Assembly: GCA_023417065.1 (NCBI GenBank)
Contig: JAEZGH010000129.1
Span: 4,659-68,658, forward strand
Source of the DNA: Bacteroidota bacterium
Lineage (GTDB): Bacteria; Bacteroidota; Bacteroidia; Cytophagales; Cyclobacteriaceae
Direction: 5' to 3'
DNA length: 64,000 nucleotides
Below are positions 8,993 through 18,738 of the stretch, piece by piece. The notes beneath the pieces are model-generated. The model worked only from the letters and a program-made list of their open reading frames with translations. It searched no databases and was not told the origin of the DNA. Numbering within the stretch: position 1 is the stretch's first letter; each line of letters begins with the position of its first letter. Made by a program: the position numbers and the translations under genes.

Positions 8993-9886
8993 TTACTGTG
9001 TAATGTCTTTGCGTATTTTCTCAACGATATCAGTAATCTCAACGAGGTTTTTGTCGGTAAGCACGAGGTTAGCCTTGTTGTTCTTGATCTGATCTTCGAT
9101 GTTGAGGTTTGCATATGCCGCTTCGAGGCGTTTCAGGTCAGTCACAATACCTTCAACCTGGCCACTCTGCTCAACTGTCGAAAGCATTTTCGTCAGTTCG
9201 GAAACAGATTTCTTTTGCTGAAGGGTGATCTGGATAATAGGTGTCAGAATGAGGTTGCGCTGATCATCCGCCAGAAGATCTTTCGGGTACGACTTGATCA
9301 GGCCGGTAGAGATGTAAAGCCCTTCCATGAAGCTGCCGGTGAGGACAAGGGCAGCGAGCCTGTTGCGGTTGTCGTCCTGAAGGAATTCGCCGGTTCTCTT
9401 GAGCGTGTGATCCAGAAGGAATGACAGTGAATCCTTGTTACCGATATTTGCTTCGAATCTCTTCAGCAGGTCGAGGTCGAAAGTACCAATCACACCGAGG
9501 TTATCAGCAAGTGTCTTGCAGTTATTCAGGTAATTGATGGCTTCCTGAGTTTTATCGTACGAAGCGAGGTACCCTACATCGGCGGCATAGACGCCAAGGT
9601 TAAGGGCTGCCTTGTCGTGGCGGGATGCGTATTGATCAACCTTATTTTTATCGTTTACGAGGCTTTCGTTAAAATCTGCGCCGGTAGCCTGAAGCAGGTA
9701 AGGGATTTCCGTGGGTGCTGGAATGTTATCCGCTACGTCAACAATAGTCTGTTTCAGGCTTTCTTTCTGAGCTTCCTCGAACTCTTCGGAATTGTTCACC
9801 TTATCGCTTGTTGAGGAACCGCAGGACATCAGGCCGAAGGTTACCTGGGCGCTCATTAAGAAATAAATGGCATGTTTCAATTTCAT
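8993..9886 (-). CDS. Conserved lipoprotein of unknown function
   Basis: The chosen ATG at 9886 gives 297 residues starting with a lipoprotein signal (MKLKHAIYFLMSAQVTFGLMSC). Nine residues upstream an alternative start exists without improving the signal. After the Cys the sequence is Ser-rich, then almost wholly helical, with segments such as NKVDQYASRHDKAALNLG and NLGVYAADVGYL. The pattern suggests a helical periplasmic or surface protein. It has its own terminator and lies upstream of the ABC transporter on the same strand. Similar lipoproteins occur in Bacteroidota, but I know of no assigned role. Confidence 0.7.
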   Translation of the reverse strand: MKLKHAIYFLMSAQVTFGLMSCGSSTSDKVNNSEEFEEAQKESLKQTIVDVADNIPAPTEIPYLLQATGADFNESLVNDKNKVDQYASRHDKAALNLGVYAADVGYLASYDKTQEAINYLNNCKTLADNLGVIGTFDLDLLKRFEANIGNKDSLSFLLDHTLKRTGEFLQDDNRNRLAALVLTGSFMEGLYISTGLIKSYPKDLLADDQRNLILTPIIQITLQQKKSVSELTKMLSTVEQSGQVEGIVTDLKRLEAAYANLNIEDQIKNNKANLVLTDKNLVEITDIVEKIRKDITQ

Positions 9887-10005
9887 GGTGGTTGGATTTT
9901 TTACAAGGTTCAATTTTAATACATTTTTGTTCGTTTTGAAACCCGCCTTTCACAATTTTGGATTAAAAGGGACGAATAAACGAGATTTTTTATAAGTTTA
10001 ATCCG

Positions 10006-10018
10006 CCCCTCGGAGGGG
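10006..10018 (+). promoter_or_regulatory. Ribosome-binding site inside a small hairpin
   Basis: CCCCT (10006-10010) pairs with AGGGG (10014-10018) around a 3-base loop. The right arm and loop contain GGAGGGG, a strong Shine-Dalgarno sequence ending 6 bases before the ATG at 10025. Strong Shine-Dalgarno sequences are uncommon in Bacteroidota, so this element decides the start and may control translation. Confidence 0.5.
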
Positions 10019-10024
10019 TAAGAG

Positions 10025-10423
10025 ATGACTAAGGGAAGCCTCAAAAAAGTACTACTGATCGATGATAGCGACATAGACCTGTTTATCCAGAAAAGGTTTC
10101 TGGAGGTCTATGGTTTCTCGACTCAGCTTGAAATGTATAATTCTGCCAATGAAGCCTTTAGGGCGCTGAAGAACGCAGATTCGGAGTCTGCTCCGGACGC
10201 CATATTTCTCGACCTTAACATGCCCGGCGCTGATGGATTCTCATTTCTGAAGAACTTCCCGCTACTACCAGACAGCGTTACCCGAAAGTCCCGGATTGTG
10301 ATCCTGACCAGCTCCGAAAGCAACATTGACCGGGATTATGTCCTCTCCTTCCATCACGTGATCCATTTTATCACGAAGCCTTTGAAGAATTCAGATATCG
10401 AGGATCTGAAGGCGATCTTTTGA
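10025..10423 (+). CDS. Single-domain CheY-like response regulator
   Basis: A 132-residue receiver domain with no output domain. Visible are the acidic pair Asp13-Asp14, the phosphoacceptor Asp63 in FLDLNMPG, a Thr/Ser switch in VILTSS (about 95) and Lys118 in FITKPL. It would relay phosphate by protein contact rather than bind DNA. The start is fixed by GGAGGGG 6 bases upstream. It converges with a large sensor kinase whose gene ends 183 bases away. That kinase lacks its own receiver, so the two could be partners, although they are separate transcripts. The bases between them (10424-10606) hold no gene that I can see. Confidence 0.88.
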   Translation: MTKGSLKKVLLIDDSDIDLFIQKRFLEVYGFSTQLEMYNSANEAFRALKNADSESAPDAIFLDLNMPGADGFSFLKNFPLLPDSVTRKSRIVILTSSESNIDRDYVLSFHHVIHFITKPLKNSDIEDLKAIF

Positions 10424-10606
10424 TTATTTCTACGTCCGCTCACTGCGGGAATTGTGTTTGCGGGCGCCCACGCAAAGGTACTCAACCATATCTGACAACC
10501 TCAGTCGCACCAACTGCGCATGCACAGGTTGTACGTGAATAACGGTACGGATACTTGCAACACGGACCGTTCTTTAAGGAAAATCAGCTTTTTGATCTTA
10601 CGACCC

Positions 10607-13600
10607 TCAGGCGGATGGAGGAGTCAGTGAAGGAATTTCTACCGTGAATGTGCTGCCCTTTCCAGGTGACGATTCAACGGAAATCGTGCCCTTCAGCTTT
10701 TCCACGGTCTCACGGGCGATGAAAAGTCCGAGACCGGAGCCACTGCTGCGCTCATCAGCGCGATAAAACATCTTAAAGATATTGTTAAGGTGGTCCTTGC
10801 GGATACCCGGGCCGTTGTCAACAACCTTGACAGTGGCACTCTTTGTCGAGTACGTCACTTCTATCCTTATCCAGGGATCGGGATGATTAGTGTGGTGATA
10901 TTTGATCGCGTTTGTAACCAGATTATAGAGGACCACATCGAGACGTTTCCGGTCGGTATAGAAGACGCCATCCCCTGTGACGTTGACGATTTTCTTAATA
11001 CGACTGCTGTTATCCTGAAAGCTCAGCATCTCAAATATCTCACTCGTCACCGCATTGAAATCAACAGGAACGGAAGCAAGCTGAGTGCGCGCGTTTCGCG
11101 AATAGTTGATGATGTCATGAATGAAGCCATCCAGTTTGTGGATGCTTTTCTCAACCATGTCGAGGTATTGCTTCCGGTTTTCAGGGTTGTCATCTAGTTT
11201 CGTCAGGCGAACTAACCCCAAAATTGATGTCAGCGGCGCGCGAAGGTCGTGGGATGCGCTGTACACAAAGCGATCCAGTTCACTGTTTACCTTCATCAGC
11301 TCCTGATTGCGGTGTTCCACTGCTTCCACACGCCACCGATACAACAGATAGATCATCAGCAGCATCGCGGATACGAGAACAAAATAGAACCATACAGTCT
11401 GATAAAAGAATGGCCTGACTCTGAAGCGGATTGTGGCGCCTTCCTCATTCCACACACCATCATTGTTGGAGGCAATGACCTTGAACTCGTAATAACCCGG
11501 TGACAGGTTTGTATAACCCACACTTCGCTCGATTCCCGTTACGTCCTTCCATTCCTTGTCTACGCGGTTAAGTTTGTACCTGAACTTCACTTTGTTGGGA
11601 GCCCATAAGCTCAGCGAGGTAAACCGCACCGTAAGACGGAAGTTCCCCGGTGGAATGGTAAGTTCATTCGATAGATTCGTATTCTCTCCGTCGTCAGTGA
11701 TGACAGACGTAATGTATACGGGCGGAACTGTCCGGTTAATCGCAAGTCGCTCGGGATTCACGATACAAACCCCTGCAATAGTTGGCACCCATATCTCGCC
11801 GTTCGAAGAAAGCAGGGACCTGGTGGCTCCCGTGCATTCCTTGTTTTTCATACCATCGTACTCGTCGTAGATCCGGCTGCTGATACTTCCCTTCTTGCCT
11901 ATCAGAAAATCAAGTACAGCCCCTTTCTCTACCTGGAGGATCCCGATGTTGGTTGGAATCCAGATGTTGTTCCGAAGGTCTTCCACCCAGTCGAAATAGC
12001 TCTCTCCCTGCACCACTTCAGCCAGGACGAGCCTCGTAAATTCCCGACGCTGCAGGTTGAAGTGAAATAAGCCGTTGCTCGTGGCGAGCCAGACATTGTT
12101 GGATTTATCAATGTGAACGTTGAATATCAGGATACCCTCGTCATTCCCTGAAATATGGAACACTTCTACAGAACCATCCTTGTTAATAATGTTAAGGCCA
12201 CCGCTGTGTGTTCCGATGAACAACCTCCCATCCTCATGCTGTTCAATAGCCAGGATGTAGTCTGAAGAGAGGCCGTTCTCGCGGTTGAATATTTTCTTCA
12301 CCTTGTTTCCACTGAACTGGATCACTCCTCCGGTACGCGTGGCAAACCACAGGTCACCAGCCGAATCGCGAAGAATCCGCCGCACGGAATTGGACGACAG
12401 CCCATCCGCGGTAGTGAACAGACGTTCACCGTTCTTATCTTTTCGCAGTACACCATTATAACTTGCAATCCAGATCGTGCCATTGGGTTCGACCAGGATA
12501 TCGCGAACAGCCTCATGCCAGTGGTCGTCGTTAATCCTGAGAGGCTTAACGACACCGTTGTCAAAAATATCGACCAGACCATCATCAAGGCAGATAAAAA
12601 ACTTTCCATCAGGAGCTTCTGCAATCAGGTTGACGCGGTCAATGGCGAGACCGTCTTCCTCATCATAATTCCGGATGGGGCTTTCCTTTATACGGAGCAG
12701 TCCGCTCTTGCCCGTACTCATCCACAGAGATCCTTCGCGGTCGAGGAACAACGAGGTAATGTGGGCACCTGGGAATGATTTTCCAGAGCGAAGAAATTCC
12801 TTCAGGTTGTGTTTCTCGTTGATACGGCCGAGGCCCCGCTCCGTGGCAATCCACAACGAGCCGAAGTGGTCGCGGATAATATCATTCACCTGGATGTTCT
12901 TCAGGAAATCCACCGACGTCACCTCGCCATCCTTCAGGACAAAAAGTCCGTTGGACGTACCCACGTACACAACGCCCCCCAGGTTTTTAATTACATGGAC
13001 GGGGACGTTTTTCAGCCCGCCCAACGGAATGTGCCGGACTTCATCATTCTTCAGGGCCAGCAGCCCGCGCGAGTTGGTACCGACATAGATTGTGCTGTCT
13101 TCACCCTCTTCAAGTGAAAGAATGGATACATTCTGAAAAATGGGATTAGGAATGCTGACAGCCACGGAGTCCTTTATCCGGATGAGTCCTTTGTAATCGG
13201 ACCCTACCCAGATAGTGCCGTCGTCCTGGATCAACATGGTTCTCAGCGATCTGGGAACCAGCGGATTGTCCGGCAGAAATTGCGAAAATTCGTTTTTTGA
13301 ATATTGGACGATCCCGTTCCCGCGGCTGGCCAGCCACAGCGTACGGTTCTTGTCTTCATAAATGCGGTAAAAAGCTTCGGACGTAAAAAAAGGCACTTTG
13401 TCTTTATCAAAGATCTGAAGGTTTACCCCATCGAAGCGCATGAGGCCGTTGTTGGTGGTAATCCAGAGAAAGCCGCTGGACGCCTGAAAAACGGAAGTAA
13501 GGTTATTGGATAACAGGCCGTTATCGCCAGTCCACTGATCGACGGCGCATTCCCTCAACGGAGTTTCGGGCGAAATTCCGTACAAGTCACCCTTTTGTGC

Positions 13601-13681
13601 CAGCCCGGCAAAAGGCAGACACAAAAATGCCTGGAGAAGCATCCAGACGACCAATAGGGGTTTTGTGTTAGGGAGGGTCAT
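10607..13681 (-). CDS. Two-component-propeller histidine kinase
   Basis: With the ATG at 13681 the protein is 1024 residues with a signal peptide (MTLPNTKPLLVVWML...GLAQ). Longer frames from 13705 or 13807 would bury the signal. The periplasmic part holds many short propeller repeats (patterns like GLMRFDGVNL and LWMSTGKSGLLR). A Y_Y_Y domain (YTNLSPGYYEFKVIASNNDG) and one membrane span follow. The cytoplasmic kinase has the H-box FVYSASHDLRAPL, N-box NLVTNAIKYH, and G boxes VDNGPGI and SGLGLFIA. It stops after the ATPase domain, so the receiver and AraC-type output found in Bacteroides hybrid sensors are absent. The ligand is unknown; related sensors often detect glycans. Confidence 0.9.
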   Translation of the reverse strand: MTLPNTKPLLVVWMLLQAFLCLPFAGLAQKGDLYGISPETPLRECAVDQWTGDNGLLSNNLTSVFQASSGFLWITTNNGLMRFDGVNLQIFDKDKVPFFTSEAFYRIYEDKNRTLWLASRGNGIVQYSKNEFSQFLPDNPLVPRSLRTMLIQDDGTIWVGSDYKGLIRIKDSVAVSIPNPIFQNVSILSLEEGEDSTIYVGTNSRGLLALKNDEVRHIPLGGLKNVPVHVIKNLGGVVYVGTSNGLFVLKDGEVTSVDFLKNIQVNDIIRDHFGSLWIATERGLGRINEKHNLKEFLRSGKSFPGAHITSLFLDREGSLWMSTGKSGLLRIKESPIRNYDEEDGLAIDRVNLIAEAPDGKFFICLDDGLVDIFDNGVVKPLRINDDHWHEAVRDILVEPNGTIWIASYNGVLRKDKNGERLFTTADGLSSNSVRRILRDSAGDLWFATRTGGVIQFSGNKVKKIFNRENGLSSDYILAIEQHEDGRLFIGTHSGGLNIINKDGSVEVFHISGNDEGILIFNVHIDKSNNVWLATSNGLFHFNLQRREFTRLVLAEVVQGESYFDWVEDLRNNIWIPTNIGILQVEKGAVLDFLIGKKGSISSRIYDEYDGMKNKECTGATRSLLSSNGEIWVPTIAGVCIVNPERLAINRTVPPVYITSVITDDGENTNLSNELTIPPGNFRLTVRFTSLSLWAPNKVKFRYKLNRVDKEWKDVTGIERSVGYTNLSPGYYEFKVIASNNDGVWNEEGATIRFRVRPFFYQTVWFYFVLVSAMLLMIYLLYRWRVEAVEHRNQELMKVNSELDRFVYSASHDLRAPLTSILGLVRLTKLDDNPENRKQYLDMVEKSIHKLDGFIHDIINYSRNARTQLASVPVDFNAVTSEIFEMLSFQDNSSRIKKIVNVTGDGVFYTDRKRLDVVLYNLVTNAIKYHHTNHPDPWIRIEVTYSTKSATVKVVDNGPGIRKDHLNNIFKMFYRADERSSGSGLGLFIARETVEKLKGTISVESSPGKGSTFTVEIPSLTPPSA

Positions 13682-13801
13682 CGGAAAACTGGGCAAAAAT
13701 AACATTCTATTCCTATGACTAACCCGGAAAATGATGCAAATGGAAGATTTTTCTAACCCAATTCCGCGCAGCGAACATTTCCTAAGAACGAAAGCGCAAT
13801 C

Positions 13802-13833
13802 TTTCACAATAATCGCGGATTAGTCTATTTTTG
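13802..13833 (+). promoter_or_regulatory. Bacteroidota-type promoter of leuS
   Basis: TTTC at 13802-13805 is followed, after 20 bases, by TATTTTTG at 13826-13833, a full match to TAnnTTTG. Transcription would start near 13840, about 23 bases before the leuS ATG. Confidence 0.6.
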
Positions 13834-13862
13834 GCGGTTCAAAAAAGATAAGCATCGTTGCT

Positions 13863-16664
13863 ATGGCGGATTACAGTAAAGAAGAGATCAAACGTATTGA
13901 AAAGAAATGGCAGGAAAAGTGGGCCTCAGACAAGGTGTATGAGGTGAAAAATGATCCTTCGAAACCGAAATATTACGTCCTTGATATGTTTCCTTACCCT
14001 TCCGGTGCCGGCCTTCACGTTGGTCACCCGCTTGGGTACATTGCTTCCGATATCGTTTCCCGGTACAAGCGAATCAAGGGATTCAACGTGCTGCATCCCA
14101 TGGGCTTCGATGCTTTTGGGCTTCCCGCAGAACAATACGCAATCCAGACCGGCCAACATCCGGCGATTACGACAGAAAAGAACATTGAAACGTATAAGCG
14201 CCAACTTAAGCAAATCGGGTTTTCGTTCGACTGGAGTCGCGAGGTGCGTACCTGTGACCCCGATTACTACAAATGGACGCAATGGATTTTCACGCAGCTG
14301 TTCAACAGCTGGTATAACAAGAAATCCGACAAGGCTGAACCTATCGACACGCTGATTCAGTTGTTTGAATCCAGCGGGAACCATGGAGTCGAAGCCGTTT
14401 GCGACGAAGATACCCCTGCCTTTACGTCGAAGGAATGGCAGAGCTGGCCGGAGACCGAGCGCGAGGAAATACTTCAGCGCTACCGCATCGCATATCTGAG
14501 CGAAACGATGGTAAACTGGTGTGCCGCGCTGGGAACAGTCTTATCAAACGATGAAGTTAAAGACGGAGTCTCCGAACGGGGAGGCTATCCGGTAGAGCGC
14601 ATCAAGATGATGCAATGGAGTATGCGTATCACGGCTTATGCCGAACGCCTCCTCCAGGGTTTGGACACCATCGACTGGCCCGAGCCAGTAAAAGAAATGC
14701 AGCGCAACTGGATCGGCAAGTCCGTCGGCTGTGAGCTCGATTTCAAACTCGATGGCCACGACGAAAAAATCCGTGTGTTCACGACGCGTATTGATACGAT
14801 CTATGGCGTCACCTTTATGGTGATTGCACCCGAACACGAACTGGTGGAGAAGATCACGACTGCAGAGCAGCAAAAAACAGTTACGGAATACGTTGAAGTT
14901 GCGCGCAATCGCAGTGAACGCGAGCGCATGAGCGAAGTAAAGCGCATCTCTGGCGCATTCACCGGCGCTTATGCGATCAACCCCTTCAACAATGAAAAGA
15001 TCCCGGTGTGGATCGCCGATTATGTTCTGGCGGGATATGGAACAGGTGCCGTGATGGCAGTTCCCTCGAGCGATACGCGGGATTATGCGTTTGCAAAACA
15101 TTTCAACCTTCCGATCATCGACGTTCTCGAAGGGCCGACGAGTGATATCACCAAAGATAACTTCGAACCGAAGTCGGGCACGATGATCAATTCAGGTGAT
15201 CTTAACGGCCTCCCGTGGAACGAAGCTATTGAGAAAGCCCTTGGCCAGGTTGAGCGAATGGGAATCGGCGTCAGAAAAGTCAACTACCGGATGCGTGACG
15301 CTATCTTCGGTAGGCAGCGCTATTGGGGTGAACCCTTCCCCGTGTACTACGATGGAAAATTACCGAGGCTGGTTGCGTTCGAAGACCTGCCGGTAACGCT
15401 TCCCGAAATTGATGAGTATAAACCTACAGCAAGCGGTGAGCCTCCTTTGGCCCGCGCAAAAAGCTGGCGCTACAAACCGGCAAATGCACCCGCTGAAGGC
15501 TATCCCTTTGAACTGACCACGATGCCCGGATGGGCTGGATCGAGCTGGTACTGGTTCCGCTATATGGATCCGCAAAACAAGAACGCGTTCGCATCCGCCG
15601 AAAGTATCAACTACTGGAAAGACGTTGACTTGTACATCGGCGGCTCAGAGCACGCAACAGGTCACCTGCTGTATTCACGTTTCTGGTGTAAGGTATTAAA
15701 GGATCTGGGCTACGTTCAATCCGAAGAGCCATTCCGCAAGCTGATCAACCAGGGGCATATTCAGGGCATGTCGAAGTTCGTGTACCGGATAAACGGAACC
15801 AATACGTTTGTTTCGAACGGGTTGAAGAAAGACCACAACGTAACGCCCCTGCATGTTGACATCAGCATGGTTGAAAATGACGTGCTTGACATCGATGCGT
15901 TCAGGAAGTGGCGCGATGATTTCGCTTCCGCGGAATTCATTCTGGAGGACGGCAAATATGTCTGTGGAACCGAAGTGGAAAAGATGTCGAAGTCGAAGTA
16001 CAATGTGGTTAACCCGGATGACATCGTAACCCGTTACGGCGCCGATACGCTGCGTATGTATGAGATGTTCCTGGGTCCGTTGGAGCTTTCCAAGCCGTGG
16101 AACACCAACGGTATTGACGGCGTCTACAAGTTTCTAAGACGATTCTGGAATCTGTTCCACGACAACAACGGAAATTTCACGGTGTCTGACGCAGCACCTG
16201 CGCGTGAGGAGCTTAAAGTACTGCACAAAACGCTGAAGAAAGTCGAAGACGACATTGAGCGCTTCTCCTTCAACACTACTGTGAGCGAATTCATGATTTG
16301 CTGCAACGAGCTGAGCAGTCTGAAGTGTACTAAGCGGGCAATTCTTGAGCCGCTGGTCATCGCGCTTTCACCGTATGCGCCGCACATTACCGAAGAACTC
16401 TGGCAGATGCTGGGCCACGGCGACAGCATTCTGAACGCCACGTTCCCATCGTTTGATGAGCAGTACCTGGTTGAGAACTCTTTTGAATATCCGATTTCCA
16501 TCAATGGAAAGGTGCGTGTGAAGATGAATTTCGCGTTGGATATGCCTAAAGAAGACATCGAAAAACTTGTGATGGCTTCGGAAATCGTTCAGAAGTGGAC
16601 GGAAGGCAAACCTCCCAAAAAAGTTATCATTGTTCCCGGCAAGATCGTCAATGTGGTAATCTGA
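13863..16664 (+). CDS. leuS: Leucine--tRNA ligase
   Basis: A 933-residue class I aminoacyl-tRNA synthetase that charges tRNA-Leu in the cytoplasm. The HIGH motif is HVGH at 52-55 after DMFPYPSGAGL, and the KMSKS motif is VEKMSKSKYN near the C-terminal third. The CP1 editing domain lies between, with the threonine-rich RVFTTRIDTIYGVTFM and VMAVPSSDTRDYAFA blocks that clear mischarged tRNA. The start follows a good promoter by 23 bases. An extra segment before KMSKS (VYRINGTNTFVSNG onward) is normal for Bacteroidota enzymes. It is probably transcribed alone. Confidence 0.97.
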   Translation: MADYSKEEIKRIEKKWQEKWASDKVYEVKNDPSKPKYYVLDMFPYPSGAGLHVGHPLGYIASDIVSRYKRIKGFNVLHPMGFDAFGLPAEQYAIQTGQHPAITTEKNIETYKRQLKQIGFSFDWSREVRTCDPDYYKWTQWIFTQLFNSWYNKKSDKAEPIDTLIQLFESSGNHGVEAVCDEDTPAFTSKEWQSWPETEREEILQRYRIAYLSETMVNWCAALGTVLSNDEVKDGVSERGGYPVERIKMMQWSMRITAYAERLLQGLDTIDWPEPVKEMQRNWIGKSVGCELDFKLDGHDEKIRVFTTRIDTIYGVTFMVIAPEHELVEKITTAEQQKTVTEYVEVARNRSERERMSEVKRISGAFTGAYAINPFNNEKIPVWIADYVLAGYGTGAVMAVPSSDTRDYAFAKHFNLPIIDVLEGPTSDITKDNFEPKSGTMINSGDLNGLPWNEAIEKALGQVERMGIGVRKVNYRMRDAIFGRQRYWGEPFPVYYDGKLPRLVAFEDLPVTLPEIDEYKPTASGEPPLARAKSWRYKPANAPAEGYPFELTTMPGWAGSSWYWFRYMDPQNKNAFASAESINYWKDVDLYIGGSEHATGHLLYSRFWCKVLKDLGYVQSEEPFRKLINQGHIQGMSKFVYRINGTNTFVSNGLKKDHNVTPLHVDISMVENDVLDIDAFRKWRDDFASAEFILEDGKYVCGTEVEKMSKSKYNVVNPDDIVTRYGADTLRMYEMFLGPLELSKPWNTNGIDGVYKFLRRFWNLFHDNNGNFTVSDAAPAREELKVLHKTLKKVEDDIERFSFNTTVSEFMICCNELSSLKCTKRAILEPLVIALSPYAPHITEELWQMLGHGDSILNATFPSFDEQYLVENSFEYPISINGKVRVKMNFALDMPKEDIEKLVMASEIVQKWTEGKPPKKVIIVPGKIVNVVI

Positions 16665-16835
16665 TCTGATCAGGCGCCTGCATTTACTGCATTTTATCAC
16701 GCATTCATGAACGGGAAAAACCGTTCCAGGATATCTATTATCCGATGACAACTATCATTGACGAAGTGTGATTCCTGTCATGGTTATGGGAGAGATCTAA
16801 GGCGTAAGTTAGATCAGAACATAACCCATACGCTC

Positions 16836-17267
16836 ATGGTATCAGTAACAGCATCCACCGGAAGGTATATTCTTCAACCCAGTGTTATTGAAATGCACAC
16901 AACGACACTGGAATGGCTCTCGGCGCTGAAACTTTGGAAGAAGGAAGTTCAGTTTTTCCAGAAACTGCTGGATCAGCATGCAACGCAGATCTCGAGTCTG
17001 GAAACGAAAAAGCAAGTGGATCACTTTCAGCATCTGATTACGTACTACGATGGTGAACTGATTTCTTTGCTCCGCAAGAAGCTGCATCAACACGAAAAGA
17101 ATCTGGCGAACATGCTGCAGCATTGTGATGAAACCGAAACCAGTTACTTCTATGAACACAAATCGTTAATGGAAGAAGTCGAAGCTTTCCGGAAAACGTT
17201 CTACCAGTTCAAGCACGATTATATTGAGTTTATCGAACACGGGTTCAGTCCTTACTCCTTGCAATAA
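16836..17267 (+). CDS. Coiled-coil hypothetical protein
   Basis: A 144-residue protein from the ATG at 16836; a longer frame from a TTG at 16758 adds a basic stretch that looks non-coding. The protein is rich in Lys, Glu, His and Gln and is predicted by eye to be almost all helix, with heptad-like runs such as FQKLLDQHATQISSLETKK and LLRKKLHQHEKNLANML. There is no signal peptide or membrane span. It has no obvious operon partner, with fabH starting 149 bases later. I do not recognise the family; similar small helical proteins occur in Cytophagales. Confidence 0.65.
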   Translation: MVSVTASTGRYILQPSVIEMHTTTLEWLSALKLWKKEVQFFQKLLDQHATQISSLETKKQVDHFQHLITYYDGELISLLRKKLHQHEKNLANMLQHCDETETSYFYEHKSLMEEVEAFRKTFYQFKHDYIEFIEHGFSPYSLQ

Positions 17268-17416
17268 TCACGTCACCGCTATCTGTTTTCCGGTTGCCTG
17301 ATACCTGCCCACCGCAAAACGACACGGGCAACCGGAACCCAGGTGTATAATATTTGTAGCGCCTAACGATCATTTGGCAAACATTCTTAAATTAGCCGGC
17401 AATTTAACTACCGCCT

Positions 17417-18415
17417 ATGCGCTCGAGAATTGTCGGATTAGGGCATCACGTGCCGGAAACCGTGATTACTAATGATTATCTATCCGGAATAATGGACACG
17501 AATGATGCCTGGATCGTCGAACGAACAGGAATCCGGGAACGTCGGTTTATTGATCCGGCAAAAGATACAGTCGCCAACATGGCCGCGAAAGCTACCCGAA
17601 TGGCGCTCCAACGGGCGAACCTCAGCGAACAGGATATTGATTTCATTGTCTTTGCGACGATCACTCCCGATTATTTCTTTCCAGGATCCGGTGTTCTGCT
17701 TCAACGCGAACTCGGACTCGATGGCAGGATTGGCGCGCTGGACGTGCGCAACGCCTGTTCAGGATTTATCTATGCGCTTTCAGTTGCTGATGCCTTCATC
17801 CGCAGTGGCATGTATAGAACTGTACTGGTTGTAGGTGCTGAAATTCAGTCGACGGCACTTGACTTATCTACCCGCGGCCGGAATACGGCCGTTATCTTTG
17901 GCGATGGGGCTGGCGCTGCTATTCTGCAACGCTCCGATAACCCCGGAATTCTGTCTACCCATCTTCACTCGGATGGGAGGTTTGCGGAAGAACTGTATGT
18001 CAAAGATCCCGGCAGTAGCCGTCCACACAAGGAACGTCAGCCTGAACAAATACTCGACACAAGTGGGTTCAAGGTGTACATGAATGGCAATCAGGTTTTC
18101 AAGCACGCCGTGGTGCGATTCATGGAAGTTATTGAAGAAGCTCTCAATGCGAATAATCTGTCGAAAGAAGATATTAATCTGCTGGTTCCGCATCAGGCTA
18201 ACCTTCGTATCAGCCAGTATATTCAGGAAAAGTTAAGCCTTTCGGATGATCAGGTTTACAATAATATAATGCGTTACGGCAACACTACGGCAGCATCGAT
18301 TCCAATTGCGTTAAGTGAAGCATGGGCAGAAGGGAAAATTCAGGAAAATGATGTAATTTGTCTTGCCGCGTTTGGCAGTGGTTTCACATGGGCTTCAGCC
18401 TTGATCCGCTGGTAA
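17417..18415 (+). CDS. fabH: 3-oxoacyl-ACP synthase III (FabH)
   Basis: A 332-residue thiolase-fold enzyme that condenses an acyl-CoA primer with malonyl-ACP to begin fatty acid synthesis. The catalytic triad is visible: Cys114 in VRNACSGF, His259 in VPHQAN and Asn289 in YGNTTAAS. The glycine-rich FGDGAGAAIL loop and C-terminal AAFGSGFTWASALIRW complete the family pattern. A small conserved gene begins 29 bases downstream and is probably co-transcribed. Bacteroidota genomes often carry several FabH paralogues, and here there are no other fab genes nearby. A specialised primer preference, for example branched chains, is therefore possible but not shown. Confidence 0.93.
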   Translation: MRSRIVGLGHHVPETVITNDYLSGIMDTNDAWIVERTGIRERRFIDPAKDTVANMAAKATRMALQRANLSEQDIDFIVFATITPDYFFPGSGVLLQRELGLDGRIGALDVRNACSGFIYALSVADAFIRSGMYRTVLVVGAEIQSTALDLSTRGRNTAVIFGDGAGAAILQRSDNPGILSTHLHSDGRFAEELYVKDPGSSRPHKERQPEQILDTSGFKVYMNGNQVFKHAVVRFMEVIEEALNANNLSKEDINLLVPHQANLRISQYIQEKLSLSDDQVYNNIMRYGNTTAASIPIALSEAWAEGKIQENDVICLAAFGSGFTWASALIRW

Positions 18416-18444
18416 ATCGCGATCTGAATAAATCATTACTTTGG

Positions 18445-18669
18445 ATGAAAACCACGACCTACAATCCCAGCCCTCTGGAAGAGAACTTTGCTAACGCGCT
18501 TCACAAGCTACAGGAACAGATTGAACTTCACCTGGACGGCAATAAAATCGTTAATGTAGAAAGTAACCTTAACCGCGATAACCCGATGGTTAAGTTCAGC
18601 ATGGTGGACGGTGAGGGAGATCCGCACGAGGTCGTCATCCGAATCATTCAGATTCCTGACAAATTCTGA
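18445..18669 (+). CDS. Small conserved protein downstream of fabH
   Basis: From the ATG at 18445 the product has 74 residues. The longer overlapping frame that begins inside fabH is unlikely. It has a helical first half (LEENFANALHKLQEQI) and a beta-rich second half (NPMVKFSMVDGEGDPHEVVIRIIQIPD). No signal, membrane span or metal motif is seen. The 29-base gap to fabH suggests a shared transcript. I cannot name the family. Confidence 0.7.
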   Translation: MKTTTYNPSPLEENFANALHKLQEQIELHLDGNKIVNVESNLNRDNPMVKFSMVDGEGDPHEVVIRIIQIPDKF

Positions 18670-18738
18670 TCTTACAATCACGAATTTAATCCGACTCCAT
18701 TGTTGGCTTTTGACGGCGCGTTATCAGCAAGTCAACGG

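Noticed and set aside
13682..13807. N-terminal extension of the histidine kinase up to 13807
   Set aside because: It would place 42 residues ahead of a clear signal peptide and block secretion.
17340..17416. Promoter of fabH at TATAATATTTG
   Set aside because: It contains a near -7 box, but position 1 of TAnnTTTG does not match in register and no -33 element lies at the right distance.
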